A stretch of DNA of 64,000 nucleotides from Phyllobacterium sp. YR531 (GCF_000282595.1 NZ_AKIZ01000038.1:186001-250000); one strand, 5' to 3'; counted from the first letter of the stretch, positions 1-8,613 are shown. Notes: a model not told the origin generated them from the sequence alone. Translations and numbers: made by a program.

Positions 1-341
1 CCTGAAAGCAGGATTCCATCATCCGACTTGGTGACAACAAAGGAAAATGGCTCCGCAAGCGGCAAAAGGGTGGTTTGATTGTCGACAATGCGCACGCCGG
101 TGATGTCATTGGTGATTTTCAACGCATCGGCCAGCGCTTCTTCCGATGGTGCAACGCCCTTCAGGATCAGATCGCGGCCGTCGACTTCAGCGCTGGCCCA
201 GTCATTTTGCGTTTCGAGCGCTGCGTTCGCCGCATCGGTGATGCGTGCATCAATCGGACCGGCAAGAAACCAGCCGGCAAGAACTGTGAGAAGCGCGATG
301 GTGATGATACCTGGCCAGAACCAGCTCTTTAAGGCGCGCAT
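1..341 (-). CDS. BON/OmpA-like membrane-anchored protein (5' part)
   Basis: This gene runs off the left edge and only its first 113 codons are visible. It starts at a minus-strand ATG with AGGACAGG just upstream. Residues 8-30 form one hydrophobic segment, probably an uncleaved anchor facing the periplasm. After it comes a stretch with WASAEVDGRDLILKG, which has the look of a BON-type domain (a small lipid- or envelope-binding fold). Many Rhizobiales carry a protein of this plan with an OmpA-like C-terminus, but that part lies outside the window. The plus strand also stays open here, with protein-like length but no start signal, so it is taken as a shadow. Confidence 0.6.
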   Translation of the reverse strand, partial: MRALKSWFWPGIITIALLTVLAGWFLAGPIDARITDAANAALETQNDWASAEVDGRDLILKGVAPSEEALADALKITNDITGVRIVDNQTTLLPLAEPFSFVVTKSDDGILLS

Positions 342-440
342 TTCAAACCTGTCCTTGTATTCGGCGAGTTGTACCGATGTTCTGCCTGATACGGGCAGCG
401 ATATCAACATGCGGCGGGCAGAGAATCAGGACCTGCAAAC

Positions 441-473
441 AAAAGAAAACCCGACAGCTTGCGCTGCCGGGTT
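441..473 (-). terminator. Rho-independent terminator of the first porin
   Basis: An 11-bp stem with one mismatch and a TTGC-type loop lies 25 bp beyond the porin stop codon. On the minus strand it is followed by TTTTCTTTT. Confidence 0.8.
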
Positions 474-497
474 CCAATCAACCAATCCAGTAAAGGA

Positions 498-1580
498 TTA
501 GAAGTTACGCTGGAAACGTACGATACCTGTGAAAGCGTCGTCGCCTGAACCACGATCTTCGTCAAACGAAGCGTAGTTTACTTCTGGAGTGATTACGAAG
601 CCTGGTACGATTTCGTAGTTCACGTTCAAAGCAGCAGCGAATGTGCCCTGTTCTTCGTAAGCAGCCTGGAAGTTAACAGTTGCCTTTTCGGAAACCTTAG
701 CGGACAGACCGCCCCAGATTGCGTAGTCGCCGTTCCATGAACCGTAGTAGTTGCCGCCTTCGGAAACAACATCAAAGTCGTCTTCGTTGGACTGATAACC
801 ACCCATGATGAAACCGGATACAGTGTCGGTGAACTTAACGTCCAAACGAACCTTACCAGCGAACTCTTCAACAACTGAGTCGTAAGCTGCAACAGCGGAG
901 ATACCACCCCAAGCCTGTTCAAACTTCACACCAGCAACAACGTGTGGCATGTAGTCTTCGATCAGGTGAGAAGAGTCACCCTGTTCCAAGCCGATCAAAG
1001 CGGAGAAACCGTTGCCGCCAGCAAAAGTGTAGCTGATCTGGTTTGTACGGCCGCCTGCATAAGCGATCGCGTCATCTGTGATCACGTTACCAGCAGAACC
1101 GGTCCATGTATCATACAGGGAGTCGGAAACACCAACGCGGAAACCACCGAGTTCGATGTAAGCGTGCGAGATGTAGCCGCCGTTGCTGTAGTATGAACCA
1201 GCATCGTCAACACCATTGTCGTCGTTGCCGCCGTATGCCTTGTGATCGAAACGTGTTTCGATGAAGGAACGCAGTGTGCCAAGCTCTGTTTCGCTACGTG
1301 CGTCGAAACGAACGGTCGCACGTGCCTGCTTTGCCCATGTGCCAAGCTCAGCGCCGTTGTAAGGATCGTCACCAGCTACTGCATCGTAACGAACGTAACC
1401 GCTGATCTTCAAGCAGGTTTCGGTGCCTGGGATGTAGAAGAAGCCAGCGCCGTATGTGTCGCAAACGCGAACATATTCGACAGGCTCTGGTTCAGCGACG
1501 ACAACTGCGTCTGCAGCGCGTGCGCCGGATACTGCAACGAGGGCTGCAGCGGAGCCGAGAAGTAGGCTCTTAATGTTCAT
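498..1580 (-). CDS. omp2: Omp2-type general porin, copy 1
   Basis: This is a 360-residue outer-membrane porin of the Brucella Omp2a/Omp2b family, a trimeric 16-strand beta-barrel for small hydrophilic solutes. A 22-residue signal peptide (MNIKSLLLGS...GARA) is followed by the family motif YGAGFFYIPGTETCLK. The chain ends in an aromatic beta-strand with terminal Phe (RFQRNF), the usual outer-membrane insertion signal. The ATG at 1580 was chosen because GGAGGTCAGAA sits directly upstream and the signal peptide begins there. Its codons are mostly C/G-ending, as expected for a strongly expressed gene. It faces away from a second copy at 2433. Which copy corresponds to omp2a or omp2b cannot be told from this window. 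Confidence 0.95.
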   Translation of the reverse strand: MNIKSLLLGSAAALVAVSGARAADAVVVAEPEPVEYVRVCDTYGAGFFYIPGTETCLKISGYVRYDAVAGDDPYNGAELGTWAKQARATVRFDARSETELGTLRSFIETRFDHKAYGGNDDNGVDDAGSYYSNGGYISHAYIELGGFRVGVSDSLYDTWTGSAGNVITDDAIAYAGGRTNQISYTFAGGNGFSALIGLEQGDSSHLIEDYMPHVVAGVKFEQAWGGISAVAAYDSVVEEFAGKVRLDVKFTDTVSGFIMGGYQSNEDDFDVVSEGGNYYGSWNGDYAIWGGLSAKVSEKATVNFQAAYEEQGTFAAALNVNYEIVPGFVITPEVNYASFDEDRGSGDDAFTGIVRFQRNF

Positions 1581-1597
1581 TTCTGACCTCCAGTCAA
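1459..1597 (-). repeat. Inverted repeat arm 1 (porin 5' end)
   Basis: This 139-nt segment covers the ribosome binding site, signal peptide and first codons of porin copy 1. It matches 2416-2554 in reverse orientation with a single mismatch that I could find. Downstream of it the two genes diverge quickly, even at synonymous sites. Confidence 0.9.
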
Positions 1598-2042
1598 AGT
1601 TAAAAATGGGTCTGGGCATTCCAATTTGGCTGAAGGACAACCTGTCCCCATCCCCTAAGTGCAAGAAGAAATGCTGTAACGCCCTTCCTCTCGACAGACC
1701 ATACTCGCCAGCGCTCGCGTTTCAACCACGAATGTCCTCTGGTACGCCTTGTGCAGGCTCTATGACCGGGCGCTGTTGCACAAAAGCCACGAAATCGCCG
1801 TCCCGTCTCCAATATCTTTACCACTCAGTAATATAGGTAACCCGAATTTTAATAAAATCCGCACGCACTTGCCGGTATTGGAACGGCTCTTCTGTGCAGA
1901 ATCGGCCATTACTAAGCGGTGAAATGCGAGTCACTGAATCGAATCAAGCCTTTGACCGGCAAATCTGTCCGCCATCGCACGGGGCAGTGGAATCATTCTG
2001 TGCAGTGTATTTGCGTTGCTCTACGTTCAATGGTGATCCCGC
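1598..2042. other. Gene-free stretch between porin 1 and the SMR gene
   Basis: About 445 bp without a convincing gene on either strand. It must hold the leftward porin promoter and probably a long 5' leader. I could not fix a promoter with confidence and saw no strong hairpin or operator. Confidence 0.5.
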
Positions 2043-2372
2043 ATGACATATGTTTACCTCCTTGCTGCCATAATCTTTGAAGTCATCGCCACTTCCGCAC
2101 TGAAACAGGCGGAAGGCTTTACACGCTTGATCCCATCTCTCGTCTGCATCTTCGGCTACGGCGCAGCGTTCTATCTGCTTTCGATTCCTATCAGAACCAT
2201 CCCGGTAGGTGTTGTTTATGCCATCTGGTCCGGTGCGGGCATCGTACTGATTGCAGCTGTCGGCTGGTTCTGGTTTCGCCAGACGCTCGATCTTGCGGCA
2301 ATCATTGGCCTGGCGCTCATTATAGCCGGCGTTCTTGTGGTTAATCTGTTTTCCAACTCGGTCGGCCACTAA
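2043..2372 (+). CDS. SMR-family multidrug/quaternary compound exporter
   Basis: A 109-residue inner-membrane protein with four transmembrane helices, the usual length for small multidrug resistance proteins that exchange cationic drugs for protons. The essential membrane glutamate is at residue 13 (IIFEVIATSALK), and the family WSG motif follows in helix 3 (YAIWSGAGIV). It resembles EmrE more than SugE because of the ALK after the glutamate, but the substrate cannot be inferred. It sits alone between two divergent porins and reads in the same direction as the second porin, 60 bp upstream of it, so read-through into that porin is possible. No terminator separates them. Confidence 0.9.
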   Translation: MTYVYLLAAIIFEVIATSALKQAEGFTRLIPSLVCIFGYGAAFYLLSIPIRTIPVGVVYAIWSGAGIVLIAAVGWFWFRQTLDLAAIIGLALIIAGVLVVNLFSNSVGH

Positions 2373-2415
2373 ACCTCAATATAATGGGCTTTTTGCCTCT
2401 GATCTCCGGCGAATC

Positions 2416-2554
2416 TTGACTGGAGGTCAGAAATGAACATTAAGAGCCTACTTCTCGGCTCCGCTGCAGCCCTCGTTGCAGTATCCGGCGCACGCGCCGC
2501 AGACGCAGTTGTCGTCGCTGAACCAGAGCCTGTCGAATATGTTCGCGTTTGCGA
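2416..2554 (+). repeat. Inverted repeat arm 2 (porin 5' end)
   Basis: Partner of 1459-1597. It begins at TTGACTGGAGGTCAGAA, 17 bases before the start codon, and stays nearly identical through codon 40 of the second porin. Confidence 0.9.
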
Positions 2555-3488
2555 TGCATACGGCGCTGGCTTCTTTTATATCCCTGGCACAGAGACATGC
2601 CTGAAGATTGGTGGTTACGTTCGTACTCAAGCTGTTGGCGGTGACAACGTTTATAGCGGCGACAAGTTTGAAACCTATCTCTGGCAATCTCGCGCTACGG
2701 TTCGTTTTGATGCTCGTTCGGAAACCGAACTCGGTACATTGCGCTCATTCATTGAGACGCGTTTTGACTACACTGTCGGCCGCAAAGACACGACCGTTGA
2801 CAATGTTCTGCAAGAAAACGCCGTTGATGGTGGCCAAACTACGACTCTTACTCATGCTTATATTGAACTGGGTGGCTTTCGCGTCGGTTTGACAGATTCT
2901 CAGTTTGATACATGGACCGGTTCTGCCGGTAACGTAATCGCCGACGATGTGATTTCGTATGCCGGTGGCCGTACAAACCAGATCAGCTACACCTTTGCCG
3001 GTGGCAATGGTTTCTCTGCCTTCGTAGGCGCAGAACAGGGTGATAGCGACCATATCATTGAGGACTATCTACCGCACGTTGTTGCAGGTGCGAAGTTTGA
3101 ACAGGCTTGGGGCGCGATTTCTGGTGTTGTTGGCTACGACTCAGTTGTTGAAGAGTTTGCTGGCAAAGTTCGTTTGGATGTGAAGTTCAACGATACTATT
3201 TCGGGATTTGTACTGGGCGGCTACAAGTCGGAAGATAGCTACTACGGTACGTGGAATGGTGACTACGCAATTTGGGCCGGACTGTCAGCGAAGGTATCAG
3301 AAAAGGCAGAAATCAACGGTCAAGTTGCTTACGAAGATGACGGCACTATCGCTGCTGCTCTGAATGTAAACTATGAACTGGTTCCTGGCTTTGTTGTCAC
3401 CCCCGAAATTGAATATACTAACTTCGGTGGCGAACGCGGTGACGACGACGCATTCGCTGGCGTCATTCGCTTCCAGCGCAATTTCTAA
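2433..3488 (+). CDS. omp2: Omp2-type general porin, copy 2
   Basis: A 351-residue paralogue of the porin at 498-1580, with the same signal peptide, the same YGAGFFYIPGTETCLK motif and the same terminal RFQRNF. The extracellular loop regions differ in length and sequence, for example around residues 60-75 and 115-140. Its codon use leans to T-ending codons (GTT, GGT, GAT), unlike copy 1, which hints at weaker expression or an older unselected divergence. In Brucella one of the two Omp2 genes is strongly expressed and the other weakly or not at all, and this bias would fit such a split. A strong terminator follows. Confidence 0.95.
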   Translation: MNIKSLLLGSAAALVAVSGARAADAVVVAEPEPVEYVRVCDAYGAGFFYIPGTETCLKIGGYVRTQAVGGDNVYSGDKFETYLWQSRATVRFDARSETELGTLRSFIETRFDYTVGRKDTTVDNVLQENAVDGGQTTTLTHAYIELGGFRVGLTDSQFDTWTGSAGNVIADDVISYAGGRTNQISYTFAGGNGFSAFVGAEQGDSDHIIEDYLPHVVAGAKFEQAWGAISGVVGYDSVVEEFAGKVRLDVKFNDTISGFVLGGYKSEDSYYGTWNGDYAIWAGLSAKVSEKAEINGQVAYEDDGTIAAALNVNYELVPGFVVTPEIEYTNFGGERGDDDAFAGVIRFQRNF

Positions 3489-3509
3489 TTCTTTCATTAG
3501 ATAAATCTA

Positions 3510-3540
3510 CCAACGCCGGGTTTGCCCGGCGTTGGCTTTT
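3510..3540 (+). terminator. Rho-independent terminator of the second porin
   Basis: The stem CCAACGCCGGG pairs with CCCGGCGTTGG around a short TTTG loop and is followed by CTTTT. It lies 22 bp after the porin stop codon. Confidence 0.9.
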
Positions 3541-3695
3541 CCGCTCAATCCATAAATCAACAAGCCATTTTCAGCGTTGGCAGTTTCAAACGGCACAAAG
3601 CTATACAAAACCATTTCGGTTCGGGCTCGTGCCAGCGGCGCACAGACATTTTCAGAGAAGGATTCCGGACCGGCCGCGAGCCGAGGAGATGAGAA

Positions 3696-3875
3696 ATGGT
3701 TGGACAGAGGCCCATTGGGTTGAAAATTGGTATCGCCGGTTATGGCTTTATCAAACGAAAGTCTATTAGCCTAAAGAGGCATGGCTGCGCGGATTGCGCT
3801 TTTCGGGAAGACAGCTACAACTTGGCATATATTTCCAAGTTTATTGTTTTATTGAACAGAGCGCGATTTTCATGA
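3696..3875 (+). CDS. Small ORF coupled to the integrase remnant
   Basis: A 59-codon frame with a good ribosome binding site (GAGGAGATGAGA) starting MVGQRPIGLKIGIAGYG. Its stop overlaps the start of the integrase remnant as ATGA, a layout usual for coupled genes. The G-I-A-G-Y-G segment looks like the start of a Rossmann-fold enzyme, so this may be the cut-off 5' end of some other gene rather than a small gene in its own right. No function is assigned. Confidence 0.3.
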   Translation: MVGQRPIGLKIGIAGYGFIKRKSISLKRHGCADCAFREDSYNLAYISKFIVLLNRARFS

Positions 3876-4578
3876 CTATTTCATCTGCGGCATTTGCCCC
3901 GCCTCCCCGCCAATCAGGGTTTGAATCGGCATTTTCGGTCCGTCTAGACTATGATCTCAACTACTCGCCAGCCAGTAATGGTTCCAAAAGACTGGTTAAA
4001 GAATATTCTCTCGGCAATTTGACTGCGCAATATATCAACATCCTTTGGGATGAGGGCTCGCATAAAACCAATGTGCGTTCTTTCCTTGGAGAGGTCAGTG
4101 AAATATTGGGCGGCCAGCGTTTCAGCATTTTTACGCAGGAGATGCTTGATTCTGTGATCGGAACCCTGCGCGAACGTGGCAATAGCAATGCTACCATCAA
4201 TAGAAAGATGGCTGCCTTGAGCAAACTGCTCCGGAAAGCGTCAAAAATGGGCGATATCTATAATCTGCCGGAGTTCCGAAGACAAAAAGAGCGGCAAGGC
4301 CGCATCCGCTTTCTCGAAAGTGATGAGGAAGCACGTTTGTTCTCCGCTGTACGATCTCGTTGCGAGGACAGTTACCGATTAAGTGTGTTCCTGGTTGATA
4401 CTGGCTGCCGTTTGGGCGAGGCCATCGGTCTTTCCTGGAATGATCTGCAGGACGCCCGCTCGACATCAGGCGTGTACAAATCTGGCTCGGCCATCAAACC
4501 CTGTCGATGACCATGCGCTATGCCCATCTGGCGACGAATGACCTGGATTCCTGCGTGGCTGTCTTGGAGCGCGGGTAG
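3872..4578 (+). pseudogene. Tyrosine recombinase/integrase, internally deleted (copy A)
   Basis: The start at 3872 gives an N-terminal SAM-like core-binding domain followed by the beginning of the catalytic domain, with the first catalytic arginine in DTGCRLGEAIGLSW. At about 4461 the frame breaks. The following DNA, in another frame, encodes the C-terminal part VQIWLGHQTLSMTMRYAHL with the nucleophilic tyrosine and stops at 4578. The segment that should carry the second arginine motif (HxLRHT) is missing. The gene is therefore a deletion-fusion product and cannot encode an active enzyme. It is most similar in style to XerC/D-like phage or island integrases. Confidence 0.85.
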
Positions 4579-4612
4579 TCAACGCTCAGTTGAATACGCC
4601 AAGACAATTCAG

Positions 4613-4786
4613 GTTGTCCCGCATATTCTGCGCCATACCTGCGCCTCCCGTCTGGTCCGCGGCGGTATCGACATCAGGCGTGTACAAATCTGGCTCGGCC
4701 ATCAAACTCTATCGATGACCATGCGCTATGCTCATCTGGCAACAAATGATCTGGATTCCTGCGTGGCTGTACTGGAGCGCGGATAA
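4613..4786 (+). pseudogene. Integrase C-terminal fragment (copy B)
   Basis: This stretch encodes VVPHILRHTCASRL then VQIWLGHQTLSMTMRYAHL and the end of the protein, so it carries the HxLRHT box, the later histidine and the tyrosine nucleophile. It lacks the N-terminal half. It follows copy A by only 34 bp and is nearly identical to copy A where they overlap. It is open in one frame from a start inside copy A at 4520, but no binding site supports expression. Confidence 0.85.
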
Positions 4787-5304
4787 GGTAGCAATCGGTT
4801 GGCTCGATCACAACATTAAGCGATTGGTGTGGAAGGCACGCGAGATTACCAACCAATGGCTGTAATCTCGTACCGAAACTTGCCAACGGGAGAGCGATCC
4901 TCGCCCGTTGAGCCCGTCCACGCATCACACCCTCATACAAGTAAACTAAGCTCGTATTTCGACAGTGCTTTGATCCGCGAACGACTAGAATAGTCGCCAC
5001 ACAACATGAATGAACTCAGGCCTGCACAGGCATCGTTGCTACAACATTGTCGGGGGAAGTGTGACGCTGGGCGGCACGGTTCCTAAAGCATGACTGCTAT
5101 TGTTCTCATGTACCAGTACCAACACGACCAGCTATTATTTTGATCACTTCTGCCTTTGAACGTGTAGCAATGGTCGCCGATCACGCATCAGGCTGGAATT
5201 TGTGTCGCTGTGCTGAGCGCATGAATGAAGCAGCGCGCCCATGAGCCAAGCTCTGCCTAAATGCTGGCATATAAATCCGGCCGGGGCATCTAATTCAAAT
5301 AGTA
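4787..5304. other. Gene-free spacer in the integrase remnant region
   Basis: Roughly 520 bp between integrase fragments B and C. No reading frame here has a ribosome binding site or recognisable domain, and I found no IS ends or terminal repeats. Confidence 0.5.
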
Positions 5305-5329
5305 ACACGATGCACATTGTGCATGGTGT
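5305..5329. promoter_or_regulatory. 25-nt dyad, possible operator
   Basis: ACACGATGCACA and TGTGCATGGTGT flank one central T. The arms are complementary except for one base. It lies in decayed integrase DNA, so it may be a surviving operator or recombination site. No gene is clearly controlled by it. Confidence 0.35.
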
Positions 5330-5383
5330 AATCCACGCTTCAAAACGTACTCAAAACATGGCCGATTGAAAGGGCCTTTTGCC

Positions 5384-5607
5384 ATGCTCAATCAGGTGCG
5401 GTTCCGCGCAATCTGGAACGAGGCGAAGGCCAAATTGGACTTGGCGCTGTCCCGCATATTCTGCGCCATACCTGCGCCTCCCGTCTGGTCCGCGGCGGTA
5501 TCGACATCAGGCGTGTACAAATCTGTCCCGGCCATCAGACACTTTCGATGACCAATCTGGCAACAAATGACCTGGATTCCTGCGTGGCTGTACTGGAGCG
5601 CGGATAG
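5384..5607 (+). pseudogene. Integrase C-terminal fragment (copy C)
   Basis: The first 65 bases encode NQVRFRAIWNEAKAKL, the kind of sequence expected just before the HxLRHT box, but a frame shift separates it from PHILRHTCASRL. The copy then continues to the same C-terminal end as copies A and B. A 12-bp in-frame deletion has replaced MRYAH by N, removing the catalytic tyrosine, and W-L-G is changed. It is more decayed than A or B. Confidence 0.8.
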
Positions 5608-5941
5608 TGAACAGTCCATTGGCTGTGCAAAGACGACAGGTTGTCCAATTTTTCCGGTAGATTGAACAATGCAGGGAAGCGGTTGTTTGAGTGAGCCGAT
5701 CTTATATCGAATGTCCAGAATGGTGACTGCCTGAGCAATCTCATTGAAATGCGATCCTTGATCCGGATTGAGATTCTGAGCAACTTCCTGATTTCGCGCC
5801 CGGTAACGCTGCCCCGCTTATCCTCTATCAGTCCGTCCTCAAGCCACCTCGCGAAGGTGTTACCGTTTCCGCGGTAACAGCAATTGCTCCACATCGGCCG
5901 TTTGGTTATGCTTTCGGCACAATCATAACTGAGGGTTATAG
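5608..5941. other. Gene-free stretch upstream of the LysR gene
   Basis: The first 40 bases resemble the sequence after integrase copy A (both end in CAGGTTGTCC). The rest holds no convincing gene. The promoter of the LysR gene should lie near its end. Confidence 0.45.
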
Positions 5942-6847
5942 ATGGATATCAATGCCGCGTTGCGGGCTTTTGTCAGGACAGTAGAAAAGGGCTCAGTCAC
6001 CGGCGCTGCCCGCGATCTGGCGATATCGCAACCTGCTGTTACCAAGCATCTGCGTAATCTCGAGCGCCATTTAAATGCAAGGCTGCTTGAGCGGTCATCA
6101 AGGAGCATGCGGCCTACCGCTCATGGGATGACGCTCTATGAAGCCAGCCGAAATGCCTTGGCATCGATAGATGCGGCAATCGAAGGCGTTCGCCGGGATA
6201 TGGGGGAAATCGAAGGCAATTTGCGGGTTCATGCCCCGTCCTGCCTCGGCGCACAGCACCTTCACGGAATGATCATGCAGTTTCAGGACGAGCATCCCGC
6301 GGTTACCGTTGATCTTATTCTGGACAATCGAACCGTTGACCTCGTTTATGAGAATTTTGACCTCGCCGTCTGTTACGGCAGAATCGATAATCAGGAAATC
6401 ATTGCCCGGCGGATCGGATGGATACAGCGTATTCTTGTTGCATCACCGGAATATCTGAAACGTGCAGGGCCAATTGAAACTGTGGAGCAGCTTGTCGGAA
6501 GCGATATTGTCGCAACGACTGTCATCCTTTCGCCGCGTGATAGTTTGATCCTTTGCAAGGGCGAACTGACCACTGAAATTACCGTACGCCCGGTTTTGAA
6601 AACAAATAGCGCCAATGTGCTGACGAGCAGTCTTTTGGCTGGGCGCGGTATTGGCCCAGTACAGGTAAACCTTGTCACCAAAGAACTGGCTGATGGCCTG
6701 CTTGTCCGGGTGCTCCCAGACTATACGGTAAAGCCCACGGAAGCCTTTTTAACCTACCCTTCCACGAAATTCATGAGGCCGGTCGTTCGCGCTTTCACAG
6801 ATTTCATCATTCCCAAATTGCGCGCGATCGACGGGATAAAAGTGTGA
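5942..6847 (+). CDS. LysR-family transcriptional regulator
   Basis: A 301-residue DNA-binding regulator. Residues 1-60 form the winged helix-turn-helix (SVTGAARDLAISQPAVTKHL), followed by the linker helix and a periplasmic-binding-like effector domain (about 90-295). The aspartate-rich start MDINAALRAFVRTVEKGS is typical of the subgroup that acts on an adjacent gene cluster, but no target is divergently placed here. Its upstream neighbour is decayed integrase DNA, so any former target may have been lost. The effector is unknown. Confidence 0.9.
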   Translation: MDINAALRAFVRTVEKGSVTGAARDLAISQPAVTKHLRNLERHLNARLLERSSRSMRPTAHGMTLYEASRNALASIDAAIEGVRRDMGEIEGNLRVHAPSCLGAQHLHGMIMQFQDEHPAVTVDLILDNRTVDLVYENFDLAVCYGRIDNQEIIARRIGWIQRILVASPEYLKRAGPIETVEQLVGSDIVATTVILSPRDSLILCKGELTTEITVRPVLKTNSANVLTSSLLAGRGIGPVQVNLVTKELADGLLVRVLPDYTVKPTEAFLTYPSTKFMRPVVRAFTDFIIPKLRAIDGIKV

Positions 6848-6870
6848 AATGCAGGCTCTGCATTTCACAC
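6842..6870. terminator. Bidirectional hairpin between convergent genes
   Basis: A perfect 13-bp stem (GTGTGAAATGCAG with its complement) and a 3-base loop. It includes the LysR stop codon and lies 10 bp from the end of the opposing transpeptidase gene. There is no long T-run, so termination efficiency is uncertain. Confidence 0.65.
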
Positions 6871-6880
6871 GAAACTGGCA

Positions 6881-7627
6881 TTAAGCCTCCGCTGGCGCTG
6901 CGCCAAGCGGGGATTGATGGACGACAATACGTGCGTGGTAAGGCACGCGATCATAGAGATCAATTGCGTCCTGGTTGATCAACCGCACACAGCCGGATGA
7001 GGTTGCCTTGCCGATAGATCGCCATTGCGGTGATCCATGCAGGCGATACAGCGTGTCCTGACCGTTCTGGAAGATATAAAGCGCCCGCGCGCCCAACGGG
7101 TTTTTAACACCCGGCTCCATTCCGCCGTTTTCGACCGAGAATTTTGCAAGCTCGGGCTGCCTTGCAATCATATCTGCCGGTGGTTTCCAGCGCGGCCAAT
7201 GCTGGCGCCAATGAATAATCCCCTCACCCTCCCAGGCAAATCCATCTCGGCCGATACCAACACCATAGCGCATTGCCGTGCGCCCGCCTGCCTCCACCAG
7301 ATAAAGGAAGCGTCCGGGCGTATCGACGACCACGGTGCCCGCGGGCTCGCCGGTTGGGTTCGCTACGCGCTGGCGATAATATTTCGGGTCCATCTGCTGA
7401 AAGGGTATCGCGGGGATAAGATGCCCGCCATCCTGCACGGCGGCATAGCGCAGTTCAAGTTCTGACGCCGGTGCCACGCCGGTTGGCAGCGAGGGCTGTA
7501 CAGGACGCGGCTCCGGCCTGACTTCGACGTTTTGCGTTGTTGTTGTGGTGCATCCGGCAAGTGCAGCGCTTGCTGCCATAGAACCGAAAACAAAAGTGCG
7601 ACGGGATAATTGAAGGGAGCTGGTCAT
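6881..7627 (-). CDS. L,D-transpeptidase (YkuD family), exported
   Basis: A 248-residue peptidoglycan cross-linking or anchoring enzyme of the ErfK/YbiS/YcfS type. The N-terminus SRRTFVFGSMAASAALAGC combines a twin-arginine-like motif with a lipobox, so it is predicted to be exported and possibly lipidated at Cys25. The YkuD domain spans about residues 95-238. The catalytic motif is clear: HGSPQWRSIGKATSSGCVRL, with the active-site cysteine in SSGC. Rhizobiales use L,D-transpeptidases heavily for cell wall 3-3 links and to attach outer-membrane proteins to peptidoglycan. The gene stands alone and converges on the LysR gene. Confidence 0.92.
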   Translation of the reverse strand: MTSSLQLSRRTFVFGSMAASAALAGCTTTTTQNVEVRPEPRPVQPSLPTGVAPASELELRYAAVQDGGHLIPAIPFQQMDPKYYRQRVANPTGEPAGTVVVDTPGRFLYLVEAGGRTAMRYGVGIGRDGFAWEGEGIIHWRQHWPRWKPPADMIARQPELAKFSVENGGMEPGVKNPLGARALYIFQNGQDTLYRLHGSPQWRSIGKATSSGCVRLINQDAIDLYDRVPYHARIVVHQSPLGAAPAEA

Positions 7628-7891
7628 ATTCTACACGTTCAGAGGCCAAGATTCGAACGCTAAGTAGTTGAGTTGGGATCAACATGTCTACACATATAGA
7701 TGTGATCGGCAGCATAACCAAAAGCTATATAATCGTGATTGACTGTGTGAATCTGGTGACTTCTCATCTCTGGCTGCGATCTTGATGTAACAGCTACGCT
7801 GTATTACTATAGCTTGTGCTGCTGTAGGACGCGTCGGCTTCAGGCCGGAGGGGCAATGCCCGCCTATGATGAGTGAAACAACAGTAGCGCC

Positions 7892-8527
7892 ATGCCCAAT
7901 ATCGAGAATCTCAGAAAACAAGCCAAACTCTATCTGCGATGGCACCGCGAGCACAGTCATCCGGTTGCAGAGCAAATCCGCCTATTCCTACCGCGGTTTC
8001 GCGATTTGACCGATAGGGAAATCCTGGACGCAGAGTTCAAACTCCACGATGCGCAACAGCTTGTTGCCGGACAATATGGTTTTGAAGATTGGGCAGCGCT
8101 CATCAAAGGAGTGGACGCAATGACAAAAGCAGAATCGCCAGCCGCCGATGCACCAATCATTCTTGCAGCGGAACCCCAGATTTTTGTTTCCGATATCGCG
8201 ATTGCCTGCCAATTCTACGTGGAAAAACTTGGCTTTCAGATCGCGTTCACCTATGGCGAACCGCCGTTTTACGCCCAACTTTTTCGGGGTGGTGGAAGAC
8301 TCAATTTTCGTAAAGTGAGCGGGCGGGTGTTCGACAGCCAGTTTCGTGTGCGGGAGCGGGACGCGATCTCTGCAACCCTGACGCTGGATAATTCCAAACT
8401 GCTGTTTCTGGAATATCAGGATGCAGGCATTGTTTTCCATCAGGCTTTGCGCACAGAACCATGGGGTTCACGCACATTCATTGTTGAGGACCCGGACGGC
8501 AACCTGATTTGTTTTGCCGGAAAATAA
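7892..8527 (+). CDS. VOC-family (glyoxalase/bleomycin-resistance-like) protein with N-terminal helical extension
   Basis: A 211-residue protein. Residues 1-75 are a charged helical region (LRKQAKLYLRWHREHSHPVA), of a kind often found ahead of other domains in alphaproteobacterial stress proteins. Residues 85-210 form a single vicinal-oxygen-chelate domain (PQIFVSDIAIACQFYVEKLG, ending VEDPDGNLICF). Members bind metals or hydrophobic toxins. The specific substrate cannot be inferred. It is followed 86 bp downstream by a RidA gene on the same strand, so the two may share a transcript. The ribosome binding site is poor. Confidence 0.85.
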   Translation: MPNIENLRKQAKLYLRWHREHSHPVAEQIRLFLPRFRDLTDREILDAEFKLHDAQQLVAGQYGFEDWAALIKGVDAMTKAESPAADAPIILAAEPQIFVSDIAIACQFYVEKLGFQIAFTYGEPPFYAQLFRGGGRLNFRKVSGRVFDSQFRVRERDAISATLTLDNSKLLFLEYQDAGIVFHQALRTEPWGSRTFIVEDPDGNLICFAGK

Positions 8528-8613
8528 GATCCTGCACAAAACTAAACGATCATGACTGTCATTGATGATGCAATATGTTGCCCGGCGTGAATGGGGAAAT
8601 GGAGTTTATCTAA

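Noticed and set aside
79-501. Plus-strand frame of 140 codons at the left edge
   Set aside because: It is antisense to the BON/OmpA-like gene and the porin terminator, with no start signal or domain.
4674-5000. 108-codon minus-strand frame across integrase copy B
   Set aside because: Mostly antisense to the integrase fragment, no binding site, no domain.
3696-5607. Intact prophage or integrative element
   Set aside because: Only integrase fragments are present; no structural, replication or cargo genes and no clear boundaries.
5535-5894. 119-codon minus-strand frame before the LysR gene
   Set aside because: No binding site, no domain, and it covers integrase fragment C in antisense.
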